Below are positions 1 through 8,483 of a DNA stretch of 51,221 nucleotides, piece by piece; the first letter of the stretch is position 1, and every line of letters begins with the position of its first letter. The stretch is from positions 1 through 51,221 of the forward strand of contig JAVCCC010000051.1 of assembly GCA_030765785.1 (NCBI GenBank), in the 5' to 3' direction. The notes beneath the pieces are model-generated. The model saw nothing but the letters and a program-made list of their open reading frames with translations, did no database searches and was not told the origin of the DNA. The position numbers were made by a program, and so were the translations under genes. The stretch comes from Candidatus Aceula lacicola (GTDB taxonomy: Bacteria; Omnitrophota; Gorgyraeia; Zapsychrales; Aceulaceae).

Positions 1-1002
1 ATTACAAGCGATTTTGTTTCAACACTGAAGATGATTATTAACAATGTATCGTTGTTTTACAAAAAACAAAGCAAAAAACCTTGTCGTGTCAAGGACAACG
101 AAGGCGTCATGCTCAAAGAAAAGATCACACCTCTTGAATCTGTTGGAATTTATATTCCAGCAGGAACAGCGCCATTAGTGTCGTCGGTCTATATGACAAC
201 AATCCCAGCTAAAATTGCTGGAGTTAAACGCATTGTTTTAGTTTCACCTCCGGATAAGAACGGAAATATTAATCCATATATCCTTGCGGTAGCCAACATG
301 CTGAAAGTAAATGAAATCTATAAAATCGGTGGAGCTCAAGCCATAGCAGCATTGGCATTTGGAACAAAAACGATTCCAACAGTCGACAAAATTGTTGGTC
401 CTGGAAACATGTATGTTACAGAAGCAAAAAGACAGCTTTTTGGATACGTTGATATCGATATGCTCGCAGGTCCGAGCGAGCTTGCCATCATTGCGAATCG
501 TCATAGCAATCCCGATTATATTTTAGCGGATCTTGAATCGCAGGCAGAACATTTGGATGGGCTTGCTATCTTGATCACAACAGCTAAAAAACTTATTAAA
601 ATGTTTAAAAATCGAATTCCAAACGGATACGCTATTTATGCAAAGAATATGAACGAGGCTATTTCAATTGCTAACAAAGTTGCTCCGGAACATTTGCAAA
701 TTATGACCAACAATGCAGCTAGCATTGCTAGTAAAATCGAGAATGCAGGAGCCATCTTTCTAGGGCCATATAGCCCGACATCCATTGGCGACTACATTGC
801 GGGGCCGAGTCACGTCTTGCCGACACTGGGAACAGCACGATTTTTTTCAGGGCTTTGCTTATCTGATTTCACAAAAACAAGCCATATCATTTCGTACTCC
901 CGAAAAGCGCTTGAGAAGGCAAAAGGAGCACTAGAGAAAATTGCTTTGTTGGAAGGCCTAACAAAGCACAGCGAATCTGTTCAAATACGTTTTAAACAAT
1001 AA
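1..1002 (+). CDS. hisD: Histidinol dehydrogenase, 5'-truncated by window edge
   Basis: Oxidises L-histidinol to L-histidine in two NAD-dependent steps, the last reactions of histidine synthesis. The reading frame is open from base 1 and the first in-frame ATG at 31 lies inside the conserved core. The true start is therefore upstream and about 100 N-terminal residues of a usual 430 are missing. The zinc-site residues are recognisable: Gln and His in QAEH, Asp in GDYIAGPSH, and His in KHSESV near the C terminus. The NAD/substrate core GGAQAIAALAFG and the GPGNMYVTEAKR motif are intact. It is the first visible gene of a his operon; hisB follows after 14 bases with AAGGA upstream. Family assignment is secure. 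Confidence 0.97.
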   Translation: MTSDFVSTLKMIINNVSLFYKKQSKKPCRVKDNEGVMLKEKITPLESVGIYIPAGTAPLVSSVYMTTIPAKIAGVKRIVLVSPPDKNGNINPYILAVANMLKVNEIYKIGGAQAIAALAFGTKTIPTVDKIVGPGNMYVTEAKRQLFGYVDIDMLAGPSELAIIANRHSNPDYILADLESQAEHLDGLAILITTAKKLIKMFKNRIPNGYAIYAKNMNEAISIANKVAPEHLQIMTNNAASIASKIENAGAIFLGPYSPTSIGDYIAGPSHVLPTLGTARFFSGLCLSDFTKTSHIISYSRKALEKAKGALEKIALLEGLTKHSESVQIRFKQ

Positions 1003-1016
1003 GAAAGGATTAAAAT

Positions 1017-1634
1017 ATGCTAATCCGAAAAAATCAAAGAAAAGTAAAGTTTGAGCGCAAAAGCACTGAAACTGAAATTATTGCCGAACTCAATCTCGAT
1101 GGAAAAGGATCGGCTAATGTCAAGACTGGCATTGGTATTTTAGACCACATGCTTGAACTTTTTGCTTTTCACGGACTATTTGATTTAAAGATGGAAGTCA
1201 AAAAAGCAGACACAGAAATTGATATACACCACACCAATGAAGACATTGGCATTGTTCTTGGAAAAATTTTCAAGAAAGCTCTTGGCGACATGAATGGTAT
1301 TAAACGCTTTGGCTTTGCCGCCGCACCAATGGAATCAACTTTTTCTGAAGTTATTTTGGATATTGGAGGACGTGGATACTTGAAGCTTGATCTTCAGGGT
1401 GCCTCAGGAACAAAGATACAAGACGGGTATGCCCTAACTTATCTCGAGCACTTTCTAGAATCTTTTGCAAATAACCTAGGAGCAAACCTTGTTGTCAACG
1501 TTAATAATGTCAGCGAGGACTTGCACACAACTCTCGAAACAGCTTTTAAGGCCCTTGGACTTGCTTTATGTGACGCTGTTCGCATTGAATCTCGCCGAGG
1601 TGGCGTTCCATCAACAAAAGGAATTATTGACTAA
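1017..1634 (+). CDS. hisB: Imidazoleglycerol-phosphate dehydratase, divergent metal site
   Basis: Dehydrates imidazole glycerol phosphate to imidazole acetol phosphate in histidine synthesis. At 205 residues it is the usual monofunctional length, with no fused histidinol phosphatase. Kept family features are LDHML, the first metal motif HHTNEDIGIVLG, EHF, and the C-terminal PSTKG. Several normally near-invariant positions differ: the second metal motif HHxxE reads HTTLE at residues 170-174, the MDE motif reads MES at 105-107, and SGRP reads GGRG. The AAGGATTAAAAT leader supports this start. It overlaps hisH as TAATG. Position in the operon and overall match make HisB certain; whether the second Mn site is normal is not. 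Confidence 0.93.
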   Translation: MLIRKNQRKVKFERKSTETEIIAELNLDGKGSANVKTGIGILDHMLELFAFHGLFDLKMEVKKADTEIDIHHTNEDIGIVLGKIFKKALGDMNGIKRFGFAAAPMESTFSEVILDIGGRGYLKLDLQGASGTKIQDGYALTYLEHFLESFANNLGANLVVNVNNVSEDLHTTLETAFKALGLALCDAVRIESRRGGVPSTKGIID

Positions 1635-2236
1635 TGATTGCAATTGTTGATTATGGTATGGGAAATTTAAGAAGCGTTCAAAAAGCGCTTGAAAAAGTTG
1701 GGGCAACCGCTGTTGTGACCGACAGTCCCGATGTTATAGCAAAATCTGAGAAAATCGTTTTGCCTGGCGTAGGAGCCATTGCCCCTGCCATGGACAAACT
1801 TAAAAACCTTGAGCTCATTGAGCCGATAAAAAATGCTATTAAAACCGGTAAACCATTCTTAGGCATTTGCTTAGGACTACAGCTTTTATTTGACCAAAGC
1901 GATGAAGGCGGAGTTGTTGAGACTTTGGGTGTTATTCCAGGATCGGTTGTTCGCTTTACAAATCTTAAAGTTCCTCACATGGGGTGGAACCAAATTAATA
2001 TTAAGCAAAAAGACTGTTCCTTGCTAGACAGTGTCGAGGAAGGCTCTAATGTCTATTTTTGTCATTCGTTTTTTGTAAAACCAAAGAATGATACTGTTAC
2101 AGCAACAAAAACAAACTATGGATTAGATTTTACATCTTCGATCTCAAAGGATAATATTTTCGGGGTTCAGTTCCACCCTGAAAAAAGCCAGGAGATCGGA
2201 TTAAAAATATTAAAAAACTTTAATAAATTAAAATGA
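1634..2236 (+). CDS. hisH: Imidazole glycerol phosphate synthase, glutamine amidotransferase subunit
   Basis: Class I glutaminase that supplies ammonia through a tunnel to HisF, forming IGP and AICAR from PRFAR. The nucleophile Cys79 lies in the elbow GICLGLQLLF, and the His-Glu pair lies in FGVQFHPEKS near the C terminus. The N terminus VDYGMGNLRSV and the VPHMGWN motif are typical of HisH. At 200 residues the length is normal. Start and stop overlap with hisB and hisA, indicating translational coupling. The family's usual YFVHSY reads YFCHSF here, a mild variation. Confidence 0.97.
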   Translation: MIAIVDYGMGNLRSVQKALEKVGATAVVTDSPDVIAKSEKIVLPGVGAIAPAMDKLKNLELIEPIKNAIKTGKPFLGICLGLQLLFDQSDEGGVVETLGVIPGSVVRFTNLKVPHMGWNQINIKQKDCSLLDSVEEGSNVYFCHSFFVKPKNDTVTATKTNYGLDFTSSISKDNIFGVQFHPEKSQEIGLKILKNFNKLK

Positions 2237-2952
2237 TTATCATTCCAGCAATTGATTTAAAAGACCGGAAAGTCGTTCGCCTCACACAGGGCAAATTTGA
2301 TCAAAAGACCGAATACAATCAAGATCCTGTGGATGTCGCCAAAAAATGGCAAGAATGCGGCGCACAGCTCATTCATGTCGTTGATTTAGACGGAGCAGAG
2401 AAGGGAGCTTCTGAAAACTTTGATATCATCAAAAAGATTCAGGAGTCCGTTGATATTCCAATTGAAGTCGGAGGAGGAATTCGAGACCAAGAGACGGTAG
2501 AGCGTTTTATTAATATCGGTGTATCTCGTGTTATCTTAGGAACAAAAGCAGTCGAAGATTTTGATTTTGTTAAAGACGTTCTCTTGAGATGGGGTGATCA
2601 AATCGCCATCAGCCTTGATTGCGCCAACGGAATGGTGGCAACCAAAGGATGGACTGAAATTTCTTCCGTCAAAGGAAAAGATCTTGCTCAAAAACTTGAG
2701 CAGGCTGGACTCAAAATGCTTATTTATACAGATATTGCAAGAGATGGCGCTTTAGTTGGTCCTAATATTAAACAAGTAAAGGAAATATTAAATACAGTTA
2801 ATATTCCGGTTATTGCTTCTGGAGGCGTATCAAACCTTGATGACATTAAAAATCTTTTGTCCATTAAAACAGACAATTTTTTTGGCGTCATTATCGGAAA
2901 AGCTCTCTACGAAGAAAATCTTGATTTAGAAAAGGCAATTTCATTATGCTAA
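2233..2952 (+). CDS. hisA: ProFAR isomerase (phosphoribosylformimino-AICAR-P isomerase)
   Basis: Amadori-type isomerase converting ProFAR to PRFAR, the HisF/HisH substrate. It is a (beta/alpha)8 barrel of 239 residues, the usual length. The catalytic aspartates are recognisable as Asp8 in AIDLK and Asp129 in SLDC. Phosphate-binding glycines occur in VGGGIR and in IASGGV. ATGA overlap with hisH and a 7-base overlap with hisF show tight coupling in the operon. No trpF-like bifunctional features are evident from the sequence alone. Confidence 0.97.
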   Translation: MIIIPAIDLKDRKVVRLTQGKFDQKTEYNQDPVDVAKKWQECGAQLIHVVDLDGAEKGASENFDIIKKIQESVDIPIEVGGGIRDQETVERFINIGVSRVILGTKAVEDFDFVKDVLLRWGDQIAISLDCANGMVATKGWTEISSVKGKDLAQKLEQAGLKMLIYTDIARDGALVGPNIKQVKEILNTVNIPVIASGGVSNLDDIKNLLSIKTDNFFGVIIGKALYEENLDLEKAISLC

Positions 2953-3701
2953 CAAAACGCATTATTCCTTGCCTAGATGTCAAAAACGGACGCGTTGTTA
3001 AAGGCATTAATTTTGTTGAGCTGCGTGATGCCGGCGATCCTGTCGAATGCGCCAAAACATATGATCAAGCTCAGGCGGACGAACTAGTATTTCTAGACAT
3101 CACAGCCAGCCATGAAAAGCGCCCCATCTTCTTAGATATTGTTAAAAATACCGCTGAGCAAGTTTTCATGCCGCTAACGGTTGGAGGGGGCATTAATTCT
3201 GTCGACGATATTCGAGATTTATTAAATGCGGGTGCTGACAAAGTGTCCATCAACACGTCTGCCGTTGAAAATCCAGATTTAATCAAGGTTTCGTCCGATA
3301 AATTTGGAAGTCAGTGTATTGTTGTCGCCATTGATGCAAAAATGAATAAAGATAGCTGGGAAGTCTATACGCACGGGGGACGAACACCAACAGGGAAAGA
3401 TGCTGTCGAATGGGCCAAGCAAATAAAAAAACTTGGTGCCGGTGAAATTCTCTTAACAAGCATGGATTGCGATGGAACAAAGAACGGATACGATTTAAAC
3501 TTAACAAAAGCTATTTGCGATGCTGTTAATATTCCTGTCATCGCTTCGGGTGGCGCTGGAAATCTTAAGCATTTTTATGATATTTTTACTAAAACAACTG
3601 CTGATGCCGCACTAGCTGCATCCATATTTCACTATGGAGAAATTCCTATTCCAGAAGTTAAAAAATATTTAAATACAAAATCAATTGGAGTAAGACAATG
3701 A
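2946..3701 (+). CDS. hisF: Imidazole glycerol phosphate synthase, cyclase subunit
   Basis: Cyclase partner of HisH; it uses HisH-derived ammonia to convert PRFAR to IGP and AICAR. It has 251 residues in a (beta/alpha)8 barrel. Asp11 (IPCLD) and Asp130 (VVAID) sit at the positions of the two catalytic aspartates of characterised HisF. Phosphate-binding motifs TVGGGI and IASGGAG are present, as is the long THGGRTPTG loop. It overlaps hisA upstream and hisI downstream by a few bases. All operon genes from hisB to hisI are in canonical order. Confidence 0.97.
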   Translation: MLTKRIIPCLDVKNGRVVKGINFVELRDAGDPVECAKTYDQAQADELVFLDITASHEKRPIFLDIVKNTAEQVFMPLTVGGGINSVDDIRDLLNAGADKVSINTSAVENPDLIKVSSDKFGSQCIVVAIDAKMNKDSWEVYTHGGRTPTGKDAVEWAKQIKKLGAGEILLTSMDCDGTKNGYDLNLTKAICDAVNIPVIASGGAGNLKHFYDIFTKTTADAALAASIFHYGEIPIPEVKKYLNTKSIGVRQ

Positions 3702-4045
3702 AGCCAGAAAAAATTCAAATCACAACACGAACATTAAACAAATTAAAATTCAATAAAGACGGACTTATTCCAACTATTGTTCAAGACTACAAAACAAAAG
3801 CAGTTCTTATGCTTGCGTTCATGAACCTGGCATCTTTGAAAAAAACCATTAAGGATAAAAAAACATGTTTTTGGTCAAGATCACGCAAAGAATACTGGAC
3901 TAAGGGCATGACCTCTGGTCATTTTCAATTTGTTAAAGAAATTCGTTATGACTGTGATTGCGATACGCTCCTAATTACTGCCAGACAAGTCGGCGGTGCA
4001 TGTCATACAGGAAAAACTAGCTGTTTTTACAGAAAGATTAAATAA
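3698..4045 (+). CDS. hisI: Phosphoribosyl-AMP cyclohydrolase
   Basis: Zinc- and magnesium-dependent hydrolase that opens the purine ring of PR-AMP to give ProFAR. At 115 residues it is only the cyclohydrolase domain; the HisE pyrophosphohydrolase domain is not fused and hisE is not in the window. The metal motif is visible as DCDCD at residues 85-89, with further cysteines in [10 protein letters not shown] (Cys102 and Cys109). The [11 protein letters not shown] substrate segment is conserved. ATGA overlap with hisF; trpE begins 2 bases after its stop. Confidence 0.96.
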   Translation: MKPEKIQITTRTLNKLKFNKDGLIPTIVQDYKTKAVLMLAFMNLASLKKTIKDKKTCFWSRSRKEYWTKGMTSGHFQFVKEIRYDCDCDTLLITARQVGGACHTGKTSCFYRKIK

Positions 4046-4047
4046 AT

Positions 4048-5553
4048 ATGTTTTACCCATCAGAAAAAGAATTTATTAAGCTGACAAAGAAAGGAAACTT
4101 AATCCCTGTTTATCAAGAGATTTTAGGTGACTTTGAAACGCCAGCATCTGCTTATTTAAAACTTGCGAAAGATTCTCGATACACGTTCTTGCTTGAATCC
4201 GTCGAGGGAGGCGAAAAAGTATCACGTTATTCTTTCTTGGCCGAAAACCCAGAACTTATCTTTAAAAGCACTGGCAATAAAGCTGAAATCATTTCTTTTA
4301 AAGGAAAAAAAGCAACGAAGAAAACGCTTAAAATTAATCATTCACCGCTTAAAGAAGTTCAAAAGATTATGTCCCGTTATAAATTTGTTGAAATCAAAGG
4401 ACTCCCAAGATTTTGTGGAGGATTTCTAGGATATATCGGATATGATGCCGTTCGCTTTTTTGAGCATTTACCAAACAAGCCAAAAGATGATCTAAAATTT
4501 CCGGACATTCTTTTGTCATTAACAAAAAATTTAATTATTTTTGATCACTTTGAACATAAAATTAAAATTATTTCCTGCGCTGAAATTAATCCTAAAGATT
4601 CTGCTCAAAAAAAGCTTTTAGCCTACAAATCTGCTCAAAAAACAATTCGCCAAACGATGAGCCAACTTCAAAAACCAATAATAAAACCTAAAGAAAAAAT
4701 AACTAAAAAAACATCACAAAAAATTCAATCAACTTTTACTGAATCAAAATTCAAAAAAGCTGTAAATGAAGCCAAAAAGAAAATTCGTGCCGGTGAAATC
4801 ATTCAGGTTGTGCTTTCTCAAAGATTTAAAACAAAAACCACGACAAGTCCTTTAAATATTTATCGTACGCTTCGAGCCGTGAATCCGTCACCTTACATGT
4901 ATTTGCTCCGATTTGACGATATGTATATTGTCGGATCTTCGCCTGAACTTCTCGTGCGATGTGAAGATGGAATTGTAGAAACACGTCCTATTGCAGGAAC
5001 TCGCCCTCGAGGAAAAGATGAAAAACACGATTTTATGCTCGCACGAGATCTTTTACGAGACCCAAAAGAACGTGCCGAGCACATCATGCTGGTTGATCTC
5101 GGCCGTAACGATCTTGGACGCGTTTGCAAAAAGGGAAGTGTTAAGCTTTCTGAATTTATGAGCATCGAACATTATTCGCATGTTATGCATATTGTCAGCA
5201 ATGTCAAAGGGGTGCTTAAAAATAATAAAGATGCATTTGATGTTATCGAAGCTTCTTTTCCAGCAGGTACCGTTTCTGGAGCTCCAAAAATCCGCGCCAT
5301 GGAAATCATTGATGAACTTGAACCTGTTTCGCGCGGGCCATATGCCGGTTGCATTGGATACTTAAGTTTTTCTGGAAATTTAGACACCTGCATTACCATT
5401 CGCACGATTGTCATCAAAGGAAAAACAGCCTATATTCAGGCTGGCGCAGGGATTGTTGCTGATTCAAATCCTAAAAAAGAATATATTGAAACACGCAACA
5501 AAGCAAAAGCACAGATTATGGCTATTGAAATGGCCAATAATAATTTTGCATAA
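4048..5553 (+). CDS. trpE: Anthranilate synthase component I
   Basis: Converts chorismate to anthranilate with ammonia from a TrpG partner, the first committed step of tryptophan synthesis. It has 501 residues, the normal length. The N-terminal domain carries the tryptophan feedback-site motif LLES, and the C-terminal chorismate-binding domain has the hallmarks PIAGTRPRG, MLVDLGRNDLGRV, FPAGTVSGAPK and QAGAGIVADS. It starts 2 bases after hisI, so histidine and tryptophan genes appear to share a transcript. No trpG follows, so the glutaminase must be encoded elsewhere. A para-aminobenzoate synthase (PabB) is the main alternative; LLES favours TrpE. Confidence 0.92.
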   Translation: MFYPSEKEFIKLTKKGNLIPVYQEILGDFETPASAYLKLAKDSRYTFLLESVEGGEKVSRYSFLAENPELIFKSTGNKAEIISFKGKKATKKTLKINHSPLKEVQKIMSRYKFVEIKGLPRFCGGFLGYIGYDAVRFFEHLPNKPKDDLKFPDILLSLTKNLIIFDHFEHKIKIISCAEINPKDSAQKKLLAYKSAQKTIRQTMSQLQKPIIKPKEKITKKTSQKIQSTFTESKFKKAVNEAKKKIRAGEIIQVVLSQRFKTKTTTSPLNIYRTLRAVNPSPYMYLLRFDDMYIVGSSPELLVRCEDGIVETRPIAGTRPRGKDEKHDFMLARDLLRDPKERAEHIMLVDLGRNDLGRVCKKGSVKLSEFMSIEHYSHVMHIVSNVKGVLKNNKDAFDVIEASFPAGTVSGAPKIRAMEIIDELEPVSRGPYAGCIGYLSFSGNLDTCITIRTIVIKGKTAYIQAGAGIVADSNPKKEYIETRNKAKAQIMAIEMANNNFA

Positions 5554-5557
5554 ACGG

Positions 5558-5585
5558 TTGCAATAAACAAAAATCACGATACGAT
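5558..5585 (+). promoter_or_regulatory. Candidate sigma70-type promoter for rpsP-yajC-secDF
   Basis: TTGCAA at 5558-5563, a 16-base spacer, then TACGAT at 5580-5585, in the 80-base gap between trpE and rpsP. An alternative -10 is GATAAT three bases downstream. A strong AGAGGA ribosome-binding site precedes rpsP. Assigned by consensus match and position only. Confidence 0.4.
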
Positions 5586-5633
5586 AATAGATGTATTTAT
5601 AAAGATCGTCAAAAAAAGAAAGAGGAATAATTT

Positions 5634-5882
5634 ATGGAAGTACGTATTCGATTACAAAGGATTGGAAAGTCAGCTAAAAAACGATACAATTACCGCATTG
5701 TTGCCATCAAAAAGGAAGCAAAACGTGATTCTCGCAATCTTGATATTCTGGGAAACTACGACCCATCTAAAAAGCCCGGATCTTTTTCCATTGACTACGA
5801 CAAGCTGGATCGATGGATTAAGAAAGGTGCTCAAATGAGCGAAACAATCCGATCTTTAGTAAAAAAATCAAAAAAAGCATAA
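5634..5882 (+). CDS. rpsP: Small-subunit ribosomal protein bS16
   Basis: Protein of the 30S body needed for assembly. It has 82 residues, the usual length, with the hallmark N terminus VRIRLQRIGKSAKKRYN and the RDSRNLDILGNYDPSKKP segment. A clear Shine-Dalgarno sequence (AGAGGA) lies about 9 bases before the ATG. In many bacteria rpsP leads an operon with rimM and trmD; here yajC-secDF follow instead, so that usual cluster is split. Confidence 0.97.
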   Translation: MEVRIRLQRIGKSAKKRYNYRIVAIKKEAKRDSRNLDILGNYDPSKKPGSFSIDYDKLDRWIKKGAQMSETIRSLVKKSKKA

Positions 5883-5919
5883 AAACACACTACTAACTTA
5901 GCGTACGAAAGGAAATCAA

Positions 5920-6198
5920 ATGGGTGGCGAACAAACCATTAATCCAGTTATGGCCTTAATACCATATGCACTTATTTTTGCTGTTTTTTATTTTTTAGTT
6001 ATTAAGCCTCAGAAAGAAAAACAAAAAAACCAACAACAAATGCTAAGTGATCTTAAGAAAAACGACGAAGTCGTTACGAGTGGCGGTATTCACGGAACGA
6101 TTGTTAACCTTAAAGAATCTACCATCATCGTTCGAATTGACGATAGTGTTAAGGTTGAAGTTGATCGAGGCGCTGTTTTGCGCGTTAAAAAAAGCTAA
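5920..6198 (+). CDS. yajC: Sec translocon accessory subunit YajC
   Basis: Small inner-membrane protein that associates with SecDF and SecYEG. It has 92 residues, with one N-terminal membrane helix (about residues 10-28, ending in FYFLVIKPQKEKQK) and a cytoplasmic domain with the family's VTSGGIHGTI motif. The start has GAAAGGAAATC upstream. It lies directly before secDF, the standard arrangement. Confidence 0.95.
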   Translation: MGGEQTINPVMALIPYALIFAVFYFLVIKPQKEKQKNQQQMLSDLKKNDEVVTSGGIHGTIVNLKESTIIVRIDDSVKVEVDRGAVLRVKKS

Positions 6199-6238
6199 CT
6201 TTATTAGCTAGAAAAAATAAATATCAAAGAGGACCTCT

Positions 6239-8440
6239 ATGAGAAAGAACTTAAAGACACGTATTCTTTTAATTTTAGGCGTTATTGCGGCATCACTTTT
6301 TTTTGCATTGCCTTTTGACCAACGCATCAATCTTGGGCTTGACCTTAAAGGAGGGATGCATCTTATCCTTAAAGTCGAAACCGATAAAATTTCTGAAGAA
6401 GCTCGCAAGGATGCTGTTCCTCGAGCTATGGAAATTCTGCGTAATCGCATCGACGGAATTGGTGTCGGAGAGACCGTCATTCAACGCCAAGGCGACAATC
6501 AAATTCTTGTTCAGCTTCCAGGCGTAACCGATCGCGATTCGGCTCTTGCCATGATTGGCAAAGTTGCTCAACTTGAATTTAAAATTGTTAGCGATGATCC
6601 CAATCTTTTAAGCAAAGCTTTATCGGGAGAAATTGCACCCGGCTATATTCTAAAATATACAAAAGACGAAGAAAAACGACCTATTCTACTTGAAGAAAAA
6701 GCGGTTTTAAGCGGACAGGCTATTTCTGATGCCCGCGTTGATTTTGACCAAAGAGGTTTTGGGCAACCGCGCATTTCTATTTCACTAAACAGTGAAGGAT
6801 CAAAAGAATTTGCAAAAATTACACGAGAAAATGTTGGCAAACGTCTTGCAATCGTATTAGATGGTGAAGTTTTATCTGCACCAAATATCAGAGAGCCCAT
6901 ATTAACTGGAAGCGCTGAAATTACAGGTCTATTTACTTTTGAAGAAGCAAATCTTTTAGCATTGTCACTTCGCTCTGGTGCTCTTCCAGCACCAATGTAT
7001 ATTGAAGAGGAAAGAACAGTTGGCCCTCTTCTAGGAAAAAACTCCATCGAAGCTGGGATTAAAGCAACTATTATCGGCGGCATTGCAGTCTTAATATTTA
7101 TGTTCTTGTACTATTTTATCTCTGGCCTTATCGCAGACATAGCGCTTACCTTGAACTTCCTTATTATCGTCGGAGCGATGGGTTTCCTAAACACCATGAT
7201 GCCAGACGCACAAGCAACGCTGACTCTTCCCGGTATTGCGGGTATTATTCTAACGCTTGGCATGGCAGTAGATGCCAATGTTCTTATTAACGAACGCATC
7301 CGAGAAGAAATCTCTAACGGGCGACCACTTCAAGCTGCTGTTGCCAACGGATTCAATAAAGCGTTTAAAGCAATTGTTGACTCTAATGTGACGACTCTTA
7401 TCGCAGCTTTCATGCTCTTTCAGTTCGGATCTGGACCGATCAAAGGCTTTGCTGTGACGCTTTCTATTGGTTTAATCGCAAGTTTATTTACAGCACTTGT
7501 TGTCACGCGAACACTCTTCGACATTCTAATCCAAGCAAAGCTTCTTAAATCTTTACCAAGTCTTAAATTTATTCAAAACACGAAAATTGATTTTGTTTCA
7601 AAAAGACGTTTCTGTTACGTTCTTTCTGCAGTCTTGATCATTGTCGGAATGTTTGCACTCTGGCAAAAAAAGGACACGGCCTACGGCATCGATTTTGCAG
7701 GAGGGCAGATTCAAGAATACAAATTTGAAAAACCTGTAGACGCACAGGAACTGCGCCAAACATTGCAAGAAGAAGGCGTGGAAAACTTTGTTATTCAGCA
7801 ATTTGATAAAAATCCTGAAACGATCATCATTCGATCGCCTGAAGATGTTTACGACAAAGCTGTTGAAGCCTTTGGCAAAGATTTTCCTGATAATAAATTC
7901 GAAATTATGCGTGTCGAAAAAGTTGGTCCTGTTGTCGGCCAAACTCTTCGTAAGCGCGCGCTCTTAGCAATTCTTTTTGCATTAAGCGGAATTCTTGTTT
8001 TTGTAGGTTTTCGTTTTAAACATTTTGATTTCGCAACAGCCGGCGTCATCGCACTTTTACACGACGTTATCTTAACGCTCGGACTTTTAGTTCTAGCGGG
8101 TCGCCAAATTGACCTTTTGGTTATTACGGCATTGCTTACGATTGCGGGTTATTCGATAAACGATACCATTGTTATCTATGACCGTGTTCGAGAAAATCTT
8201 TTAAAAGCAAAAAAGACAACGCTAAAAGACGTCATTAACTTAAGCATCAATCAAACACTTGGACGAACGGTTCTAACAACAATCACAACGCTTTTAGTTG
8301 TTGTCGCACTTTATGTTCTTGGCGGACATGTTTTAAATACATTTGCTTTTTGTTTAATGGTTGGGTTTGTTTCTGGAACCTATTCCACTATTTTTATTGC
8401 GGCGCCGCTTGTTTTGGCCTGGCAAAAAAAGAAAAAATAA
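6239..8440 (+). CDS. secDF: Fused protein-export membrane protein SecDF
   Basis: Proton-driven subunit that pulls preproteins to the periplasmic side of the Sec translocon. It has 733 residues and carries SecD and SecF as a single chain, so about twelve membrane helices are expected. The SecD part shows the LGLDLKGGMHL signature and a P1-type periplasmic head (about residues 50-260). The SecF part begins near residue 450, with GIDFAGGQIQEYKF marking its periplasmic loop. RND-type helix motifs (LTLGMAVDANVLINERIREE and GYSINDTIVIYDRVREN) are conserved. AGAGGACC precedes the ATG. Fusion is known in several phyla and is not a frameshift here. Confidence 0.96.
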   Translation: MRKNLKTRILLILGVIAASLFFALPFDQRINLGLDLKGGMHLILKVETDKISEEARKDAVPRAMEILRNRIDGIGVGETVIQRQGDNQILVQLPGVTDRDSALAMIGKVAQLEFKIVSDDPNLLSKALSGEIAPGYILKYTKDEEKRPILLEEKAVLSGQAISDARVDFDQRGFGQPRISISLNSEGSKEFAKITRENVGKRLAIVLDGEVLSAPNIREPILTGSAEITGLFTFEEANLLALSLRSGALPAPMYIEEERTVGPLLGKNSIEAGIKATIIGGIAVLIFMFLYYFISGLIADIALTLNFLIIVGAMGFLNTMMPDAQATLTLPGIAGIILTLGMAVDANVLINERIREEISNGRPLQAAVANGFNKAFKAIVDSNVTTLIAAFMLFQFGSGPIKGFAVTLSIGLIASLFTALVVTRTLFDILIQAKLLKSLPSLKFIQNTKIDFVSKRRFCYVLSAVLIIVGMFALWQKKDTAYGIDFAGGQIQEYKFEKPVDAQELRQTLQEEGVENFVIQQFDKNPETIIIRSPEDVYDKAVEAFGKDFPDNKFEIMRVEKVGPVVGQTLRKRALLAILFALSGILVFVGFRFKHFDFATAGVIALLHDVILTLGLLVLAGRQIDLLVITALLTIAGYSINDTIVIYDRVRENLLKAKKTTLKDVINLSINQTLGRTVLTTITTLLVVVALYVLGGHVLNTFAFCLMVGFVSGTYSTIFIAAPLVLAWQKKKK

Positions 8441-8483
8441 TCTTATTGGTCTTTTCCTTGAAAGTAGATCAAAAAGTCAATAA

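Noticed and set aside
6643-7083. 146-codon antisense frame inside secDF
   Set aside because: It is the shadow of a strongly conserved gene, with a Ser/Arg/Pro-rich composition and no ribosome-binding site.
8441-8483. Frameshifted missing N-terminal half of mfd
   Set aside because: Only 43 bases lie between secDF and the mfd ATG, and nothing in the secDF frame or in the gap resembles UvrB-like domains.
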